This document shows positions 6,532 to 10,822 of a stretch of 10,822 bases of DNA, one piece after another (within the stretch, counting starts at the first letter, position 1; each line of letters begins with the position of its first letter). The notes beneath the pieces were generated by a model that saw only the letters and a list, made by a program, of their open reading frames with translations, had not been told where the DNA came from and did no database searches. Position numbers and translations under genes: made by a program. This DNA is from Tannerella sp. (GTDB taxonomy: Bacteria; Bacteroidota; Bacteroidia; Bacteroidales; Tannerellaceae): assembly GCA_031267485.1 (NCBI GenBank), contig JAIRYY010000172.1, positions 1 through 10,822 of the forward strand, read 5' to 3'.

Positions 6532-7164
6532 TTATTTTTTCCAAATCATCGTCAGGCCGTCGCGGACGGGGATAATGACCTTTTCCACGCGGCCGTCGTT
6601 CCTTATTTTCTCATTGAACGCCAGGATGCCCTGCGTCTGCCGGTCGGATGCGGACGGGCGTTCCTCCACGACCTTTCCCGACCATAACGTATTGTCGGCC
6701 AGAATCAGGGCGCCCGGTTTCAGGCGGGGGAAGACCAGGTCGTAATACTTGCAGTAGTCGCGCTTGTCGGCGTCTATGTATACCATATCGAATGTCTCGT
6801 CGAATGTGGGAAACAAGGCTTCAATATCTCCCCAGAACATGCGAATCTTATCCCTGTGCGGAGATTTTTCCAGGTAAGGGGCTGTGAACGGCTGCATCTC
6901 GTCGTTTATTTCGACGGTATAGACCAGCGCGCCGTCGGCAAGGCCCTCCGCCATGCAAATCGTGGCATATCCGGTGTATGTTCCTATCTCGAGAATCCTG
7001 GCGGGACGCATCATGCGGCAAAACATTTTCAGCAGGCGTCCCTGCAAATGTCCCGCAATCATGCGCGGATAAAGCAGTTTCACGTGAGCGTCGCGATTCA
7101 GCGCGGCCAGCAGCGCACTTTCCCCGTCGATATGTTCGAGTATGTAGTCTTCAACCGTTTTCAT
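6532..7164 (-). CDS. Class I SAM-dependent O-methyltransferase (cation-dependent, COMT-like)
   Basis: 210 residues, typical of the bacterial O-methyltransferase family related to caffeoyl-CoA/catechol O-methyltransferases. Motif I ILEIGTYTGY (57-66) binds SAM. E85 in YTVEIN is at the position that holds the ribose hydroxyls. YIDADK (129-134) and ADNTLW (156-161) supply the metal-binding aspartates and asparagine. The N-terminal helices carry LLYPRMIAGHLQGRLL, the usual dimer and lid region. The substrate is unknown; members methylate catechol-like hydroxyls in a Mg-dependent way. It starts 11 nt after the pyk stop, with GGAG directly before the ATG. Its place between pyk and rbfA is what I recall for Bacteroidales. 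Confidence 0.92.
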   Translation of the reverse strand: MKTVEDYILEHIDGESALLAALNRDAHVKLLYPRMIAGHLQGRLLKMFCRMMRPARILEIGTYTGYATICMAEGLADGALVYTVEINDEMQPFTAPYLEKSPHRDKIRMFWGDIEALFPTFDETFDMVYIDADKRDYCKYYDLVFPRLKPGALILADNTLWSGKVVEERPSASDRQTQGILAFNEKIRNDGRVEKVIIPVRDGLTMIWKK

Positions 7165-7175
7165 CTCCGGGCAGG

Positions 7176-8627
7176 TTATTCGCCGAACGTGGGTAACTGG
7201 TAGCGGTCTCCCGCATTCAGGACGCGTTCCACATCGTTTATCTCAAGGAACGTCGTTCCTCCGCCTTCGCCGAAGCTGCCGCTCAGATAGGCCACCCGGT
7301 CTTTTTCCGTAATCTTGCCGCTTTCGATAAGCTGGCGCAAGGCTTCATAATAATAGCTGCGGCGGCTTTTGAGCCACGGCTGGTAGACCGCCCACACGCC
7401 GTACGAGAGCGCCAGCATGCGCATCGTTTCCTGCCGGTAGCATATCGCGAAAACGGTAGCCCTGCCGCGGAAAGCGGCCAGGTAACGCGCCGTCCGTCCC
7501 GTCATGCTGTCCGAAATAATCGCCCGCACGTTCAGTTTGGACGACGACTTGACGGCCTGTTTGGCGAGGAAAGACGTCACGTCCAGGTCATCGCCCGTTA
7601 TGGGAACGCGAATGTCGTTGGCGGACAGTTTTGTTTTTTCGGCTTCGGCAATGATTTTGGTCATGGTCTGCACGGCTTCCACCGGATATTTCCCGTAGGC
7701 CGTCTCGCCGCTCAGCATCAGGGCGTCCGTGCGGTAATAAATCGCGTTGGCGATGTCCGTCACTTCCGCCCTCGTGGGACGTGGATTCTTTATCATCGTA
7801 TGCAGCATCTGCGTGGCGACAATCACAGGTTTCTTCGCTTCCACGCACTTGCGTATCAGGATGCGCTGCAGTCCCGGTATTTTTTCGGCGGGCACTTCTA
7901 TTCCCAGGTCGCCGCGGGCGACCATAATCCCGTAAGCCACTTTCAGTATCTCGTCTATGTTGTCGACGCCCTCCTGGTTTTCGATCTTGGCGATGATTTT
8001 TATCGGGCTTCCGCCGGCGTCCAGGATATGCTGGATGTCAAGCACGTCCTGCCCGGTACGCACAAAGGAGTGGGCGATAAAGTCCAGTTTGTTCCGGATA
8101 GCCCATTCGATATTGGCGCGATCGCGGTCCGTCAGCGACGGGAGATTGATGCGGACGCCGGGGACGTTCACGCTTTTGCGGCTTCCGAGCGTGGCTTCGT
8201 TCTGCGCTTCACAGAGCAGGAAGTCCTCCGTTTTCTCGATCACCCGCAGTTCGAGATCGCCGTCGTCGATCAGTATGTCGCTGCCCGGTTCCAGGTCGTT
8301 GACAAAGTTTTCGTACGAGACATGGATGCAGTCGCGCGTTGTTTCGCCGGCGGGATCGCCCGTCATCCTGACCCGGTCGCCGGTCTTGAAGTCTACCGGT
8401 TCGCGCGCCGTTGTCGTCCGCACTTCGGGGCCTTTCGTGTCGATCAGAATCCCGATGCGGTCGGATACCGTGCGTATGTTGTTTACGATGCGCGCCAGTC
8501 CTTCCTCCTGCAGATGCGCCGTATTGAGGCGCGCCACGTTCATTCCCGCCTTATAGAGCCGGTCGATAAATTCCACCTCACAGCGTTGATCCGATATTGT
8601 TGCAACGATTTTTGTATGTTTCAGCAT
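7176..8627 (-). CDS. pyk: Pyruvate kinase
   Basis: 483 residues, full length. The enzyme converts phosphoenolpyruvate and ADP to pyruvate and ATP in the cytoplasm, the last step of glycolysis. Seen: TKIVATISD at the N-terminus, R33 in ARLNTAH (the usual NxSH is NTAH here, as I recall for Bacteroidota), DTKGPEVR (63-70) with R70, the catalytic lysine region IIAKIENQEG (K214, E216), MVARGDLGIEVP (235-246) with metal-binding D240, ATQML (271-275), and MLSGETAYGKYP (304-315). The C-terminal domain carries SMTGRTARYLAAFR, an allosteric-type region. It is the first gene of the packed minus-strand string, with a 690-bp repeat-filled gap upstream. I found no good TTG-N19-TAnnTTTG promoter just ahead of it. 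Confidence 0.97.
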   Translation of the reverse strand: MLKHTKIVATISDQRCEVEFIDRLYKAGMNVARLNTAHLQEEGLARIVNNIRTVSDRIGILIDTKGPEVRTTTAREPVDFKTGDRVRMTGDPAGETTRDCIHVSYENFVNDLEPGSDILIDDGDLELRVIEKTEDFLLCEAQNEATLGSRKSVNVPGVRINLPSLTDRDRANIEWAIRNKLDFIAHSFVRTGQDVLDIQHILDAGGSPIKIIAKIENQEGVDNIDEILKVAYGIMVARGDLGIEVPAEKIPGLQRILIRKCVEAKKPVIVATQMLHTMIKNPRPTRAEVTDIANAIYYRTDALMLSGETAYGKYPVEAVQTMTKIIAEAEKTKLSANDIRVPITGDDLDVTSFLAKQAVKSSSKLNVRAIISDSMTGRTARYLAAFRGRATVFAICYRQETMRMLALSYGVWAVYQPWLKSRRSYYYEALRQLIESGKITEKDRVAYLSGSFGEGGGTTFLEINDVERVLNAGDRYQLPTFGE

Positions 8628-8676
8628 ATTACAATAATTAAAAATGAATACTCAATTTATACTGAGCTCGGCAAGG

Positions 8677-9104
8677 TTTTGTGCATTGCTTTTCATTGCG
8701 GCCTCCCTCCCCGTCATGACGGGAGCGGGCGGAAGTTTTCAGCTGGGGACGGCTCCCCGGAAGTTTCGGGACAGTTTCCCCAACAGGGGAAAGTTCCCCG
8801 GAAGTTTCGGGACAGTTTCCCCAACTGGGGAAAGTTCCCCGTAAGTTGCGGGACGTTTTCCCCAACTGGGGAAAGTTCCCCGTAAGTTGCGGGACGTTTT
8901 CCCCAACAGGGGAAAGTTCCCCGTAAGTTGCGGGACGTTTTCCCCAACAGGGGAAAGTTCCCCGTAAGTTACGGGACGATTTCCCCAACAGGGGACGGCT
9001 CCCCGGAACGGGTGCGAGTTTACTGTCACAATGATGGATGGCTCCGGATAAAAAATCAATGAACTCGCAACACAGGAATGACGGGAGAAATACAATGCAC
9101 AAAA
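8677..9104. repeat. 12-bp inverted pair bracketing the 41-bp array
   Basis: TTTTGTGCATTG (8677-8688) recurs as its perfect reverse complement at 9093-9104. The resemblance continues inward with gaps (TTTC, then CTCCC and CGTCAT), so these look like two inverted copies of one dispersed repeat, with the 41-bp array between them. No transposase is present. The left copy also carries a perfect 14-bp palindrome, CCCGTCATGACGGG (8710-8723). Confidence 0.55.
8741..9008. repeat. 41-bp tandem repeat array, six full units plus a partial one
   Basis: Units start at 8741, 8782, 8823, 8864, 8905 and 8946; a partial seventh is at 8987-9008. Each unit holds GGGGAAAGTTCCCC (6-bp arms, AG spacer) and an arm CCCG-N-A...T-N-CGGG. 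Across unit borders TTTCCCC pairs with GGGGAAA. Unit 1 and the partial last unit share a variant, GGGGACGGCTCCCC, so both edges differ from the interior. There are no spacers, so it is not CRISPR. Because 41 is not a multiple of 3, the reading frame changes with each unit; the long open frames across it are by-products of stop-free repeats. Confidence 0.96.
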
Positions 9105-9145
9105 ATATCTCGCGTGAAGTATAATACCCAAACCAGCCCTCCAGC

Positions 9146-9213
9146 CATTGCGAGCATAGCGGAGCAATCCAGGTTGCCGCCTGTGCCCGGATTGCTTCGC
9201 TACGCTCGCAATG
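9146..9213. repeat. Nested 25-bp hairpin of the CATTGCGAGC...GCAATCC type
   Basis: CATTGCGAG at 9146 opens a 25-nt arm (9146-9170) that pairs with 9189-9213, ending CTCGCAATG, with two mismatches and an 18-nt loop. Intergenic repeats beginning CATTGCGAG and reaching GCAATCC are widespread in bacterial genomes, as I recall. Its left end is shared with the 32-bp terminal repeat, so two alternative foldings compete. Confidence 0.85.
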
Positions 9214-9272
9214 ACGGGGAGGGAGGATGCAACGACGGGGAGGGAGGATGCCACGACGGGGAGGGGGGCGCC
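9212..9272. repeat. 21-bp tandem repeat, about 2.9 units
   Basis: Units at 9212-9232, 9233-9253 and 9254-9272 share the core GACGGGGAGGG with the tail AGGATGC in the first two. The same string appears inverted near 8703-8717 (CCTCCCTCCCCGTC), tying it to the other repeats of this spacer. Although 21 is a multiple of 3, there is no sign of a real gene. Confidence 0.85.
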
Positions 9273-9318
9273 GCCCGCAATGGCTGGAAGGCTGGTTTGG
9301 GTATTATTCATATTAAAT

Positions 9319-9750
9319 TCATTCTTCCACGTTTTTCAGCGCTTCTACGGCCAGCCTGTACGAATCGAGGCCAAAGCCTGCTATCACGCCTTTGCAGGCG
9401 GCCGAAATCATTGACCTGTGGCGAAATTCCTCGCGTGCATGGACGTTCGAGATGTGTACTTCGATGACGGGAGCGTCGACGGCCTTGATAGCGTCGTGCA
9501 GCGCTACGGAGGTGTGCGTGTAGGCGCCGGCGTTCAGGATGATGCCGTCTGCCGCGAAACCGGCTTCGTGAATCATGTCGATCAGGGCGCCTTCGGAATT
9601 GCTCTGGAAATACCGGAGATCGTCTCCGGGGAAAAGGGAACGCAAGCGTTCAAGGTATGCATCGAAATCCTGCGAACCGTAGACCGCCGGTTCGCGCTTG
9701 CCTAACAGATTCAGGTTAGGGCCGTTGATGATTTGTATCTTCTTTTTCAT
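9319..9750 (-). CDS. aroQ: 3-dehydroquinate dehydratase, type II
   Basis: 143 residues, the normal length of the small dodecameric type II enzyme, which removes water from 3-dehydroquinate to give 3-dehydroshikimate in the shikimate pathway (cytoplasm). Seen: INGPNLNLLGKREPAVYG (8-25) with R19 and catalytic Y24 on the flexible loop, QSNSEG (49-54), LNAGAYTHTSVALHDAI (72-88) with N73 and H79, and EVHISNVHAREEFR (97-110) with H99 and R110. ATG at 9748-9750; a TACCTTTG box lies about 90 nt upstream. It is transcribed away from xerD, and the repeat-filled spacer follows its stop. Confidence 0.96.
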   Translation of the reverse strand: MKKKIQIINGPNLNLLGKREPAVYGSQDFDAYLERLRSLFPGDDLRYFQSNSEGALIDMIHEAGFAADGIILNAGAYTHTSVALHDAIKAVDAPVIEVHISNVHAREEFRHRSMISAACKGVIAGFGLDSYRLAVEALKNVEE

Positions 9751-9792
9751 ACTTCCTGCATGTTTTCAATTAAAAAACCTCAATCTTTTTCA

Positions 9793-9800
9793 TATATTTG
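9793..9800 (+). promoter_or_regulatory. -7 box candidate for xerD
   Basis: TATATTTG matches the Bacteroidota TAnnTTTG box exactly. No TTG is present 19-21 nt upstream, so only the -7 part is supported. The start would fall near 9804-9808, at the left edge of the 9801-9834 hairpin, giving a leader of about 58 nt before xerD. Confidence 0.38.
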
Positions 9801-9834
9801 CGCCGTAAAACGTTCCCGGAAAGAACGTACGGCG
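9801..9834. promoter_or_regulatory. 34-bp hairpin between the aroQ and xerD promoters
   Basis: Outer arms CGCCGT (9801-9806) and ACGGCG (9829-9834) and inner arms ACGTTC (9810-9815) and GAACGT (9823-9828) form a 12-bp stem with a 3-nt AAA bulge and a 7-nt loop. It sits exactly between two opposing TAnnTTTG boxes, so it would be at the 5' end of both transcripts, or act as an operator. A T run at 9851-9858 is 16 nt away, too far for a classical terminator. Confidence 0.6.
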
Positions 9835-9839
9835 AGCCG

Positions 9840-9847
9840 CAAAGGTA
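9840..9847 (-). promoter_or_regulatory. -7 box candidate for aroQ
   Basis: TACCTTTG on the minus strand (9847-9840) matches TAnnTTTG exactly. No TTG lies at the expected 19-20 nt upstream. The predicted start is near 9834-9836, so the aroQ transcript would begin with the 9801-9834 hairpin and carry a leader of about 85 nt. Confidence 0.38.
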
Positions 9848-9863
9848 GTATTTTTTTTAATAT

Positions 9864-10811
9864 ATGACGTACATGGCACAAAAAGAAACGGATATTATGG
9901 ATAAGTACACGGCGTACCTGCGCCTGGAAAAGGGGCTGTCCGAGAATACGGAGGAGGCTTACGCGGACGATCTGAACAAGCTCGTCCGTTTCGTCGGCAG
10001 CGAGCCGGGACTGAATATTTTGAGCCTTACCTACAACGACCTGCAGCAGTTCATTGCCCAGCTGTACGACCTCGGCCTCTCCGCCCGTTCGCTGGCGCGC
10101 ATCATTTCCGGCATCAAGTCGTTTTACCGTTTCCTGATGGCGGAGGAGTATCTCGAAGTCGACCCCAGCGAACTGCTGGAAAGCCCCAAAACCGGACAGA
10201 AACTGCCCGAAGTACTTACCGTGAACGAGGTGAACAGCCTCGTCAACTCCGTCGACCTGTCGAAAGCCGAAGGGCAGCGTAACCGCGCGATGCTGGAAGT
10301 GCTTTACAGTTGCGGGCTGCGCGTGTCGGAACTGATTACGCTGCAGTATTCAAACGTTTATTTCGACGAACAGTTCATCATCGTCCGGGGGAAAGGCGAC
10401 AAGCAGCGGCTCGTCCCCATCTCTCCGATGGCGATTCACGAAATACGGAACTACCTCGTCGACCGCCGCAACGTGAAAGTAAAGAAAGGGTTTGAAGATA
10501 CGCTTTTCCTGAACCGGCGCGGCGCGGGACTGACCCGCGTGATGATTTTCCATATCGTGAAGGAGCAGGCGCAGATTGCCGGTATCAGCAAAAATATAAG
10601 CCCGCACACGATGCGCCACGCGTTCGCCACGCATCTGCTCGAAGGCGGCGCCAACCTGCGCGCGATACAGATGATGCTCGGGCACGAGAGCATTACGACG
10701 ACCGAGATTTACACGCATATCGACCGGGAGTTCCTGCGCCGGGAAATCATTGCGCATCATCCCCGGAACCGTAATCCTGAAACAGGAAATCATTGTACGG
10801 GAAACGGGTGA
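9864..10811 (+). CDS. xerD: Site-specific tyrosine recombinase XerD
   Basis: 315 residues from the first ATG. The enzyme works with a second Xer recombinase at dif, near the terminus, to resolve chromosome dimers at division. The N-terminal SAM-like domain (about 12-100) has YLRLEKGLSENTEEAYADDL. The catalytic domain holds R153 (GLRVSE), K177 (RGKGDKQR), H248 and R251 (SPHTMRHAFATHLL), H274 (MLGHES) and the nucleophile Y283 (TTTEIYTH). All catalytic residues are present. ATG codons at 9864, 9873 and 9898 are all possible starts; none has a clear Shine-Dalgarno, and the last would give 303 residues, nearer the usual ~300. The tail after AHHP is about 15 residues longer than I expect. Its place next to aroQ supports XerD rather than an element-borne integrase. 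Confidence 0.93.
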   Translation: MTYMAQKETDIMDKYTAYLRLEKGLSENTEEAYADDLNKLVRFVGSEPGLNILSLTYNDLQQFIAQLYDLGLSARSLARIISGIKSFYRFLMAEEYLEVDPSELLESPKTGQKLPEVLTVNEVNSLVNSVDLSKAEGQRNRAMLEVLYSCGLRVSELITLQYSNVYFDEQFIIVRGKGDKQRLVPISPMAIHEIRNYLVDRRNVKVKKGFEDTLFLNRRGAGLTRVMIFHIVKEQAQIAGISKNISPHTMRHAFATHLLEGGANLRAIQMMLGHESITTTEIYTHIDREFLRREIIAHHPRNRNPETGNHCTGNG

Positions 10812-10822
10812 CGTGAATCTCC

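Larger units (their letters stand above)
9121..9307. repeat. MITE-like element with 32-bp terminal inverted repeats
   Basis: Bases 9121-9152 and 9276-9307 are inverted copies with a single mismatch over 32 bp: outer edge ATAATACCC, inner edge CATTGCG. The 123 bp between them encode no protein. I see no clear target-site duplication. Part of the left arm is also the beginning of an inner hairpin (9146-9213). A non-autonomous mobile element or a dispersed intergenic repeat fits best. Confidence 0.75.

Noticed and set aside
7800..8885. 361-codon plus-strand open frame
   Set aside because: It is antisense to pyruvate kinase, whose full-length frame with all motifs is the real gene, and runs on into the tandem repeats.
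8741..9008. CRISPR array
   Set aside because: The 41-bp units are contiguous with no unique spacers, and no cas gene is present.
8638..9311. Long minus-strand open frames of 154 and 190 codons across the repeats
   Set aside because: The 41-bp unit changes frame at each copy and is simply stop-free in all three frames; the products are repeat translations with no family resemblance.

Overview
The window looks chromosomal and comes from a Bacteroidota member, most likely order Bacteroidales. Three things point there: the gene order xerD | aroQ, pyk, O-methyltransferase, rbfA, FtsX/LolE-type permease, which I recall as typical of Bacteroidales; promoter-like sites of the Bacteroidota form (TTG, about 19 nt, TAnnTTTG); and the protein variants, such as NTAH in pyruvate kinase and SPETYDP in the metal-binding lipoprotein. 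The taxon is inferred from memory of these families, not from a search.

Left part (1-2402) is accessory and decayed. It holds the start of a ribbon-helix-helix mobilization-type gene running off the left edge (1-127, minus), a small lipoprotein gene that loses family resemblance after about 50 residues exactly at an 18-bp palindrome (163-180), and a DUF4143-type AAA ATPase destroyed by several frameshifts and loss of both Walker motifs (888-1940, minus). Next comes what I regard as the best candidate for something undescribed: an apparently free-standing structured RNA gene of about 265 nt (about 1976-2240, minus). It has a good Bacteroidota promoter match, four hairpins and an intrinsic terminator.

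Middle part (2403-8627) is one tightly packed minus-strand gene string: pyruvate kinase, SAM-dependent O-methyltransferase, RbfA, a 694-residue in-frame fusion of a LolC/E-like permease to a ZnuA-like metal-binding lipoprotein, a ZnuC-like ATPase, and an NAD(P)-dependent epimerase/dehydratase. Gaps are 6 to 19 nt or overlaps of 4 and 17 nt, so co-transcription is likely. The permease part starts with TTG overlapping the rbfA stop codon. The metal uptake genes have no ZnuB membrane permease next to them.

Right part (8628-10822) starts with a non-coding stretch of about 690 bp between pyk and aroQ, full of repeats: a 41-bp tandem array of six full units and one partial unit, 12-bp and 32-bp inverted repeats, a nested 25-bp hairpin and a 21-bp tandem repeat. 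It continues with aroQ (minus) and xerD (plus). The aroQ and xerD promoter candidates face each other across a 34-bp hairpin, so the two leader transcripts would overlap. No tRNA, rRNA or CRISPR was seen.
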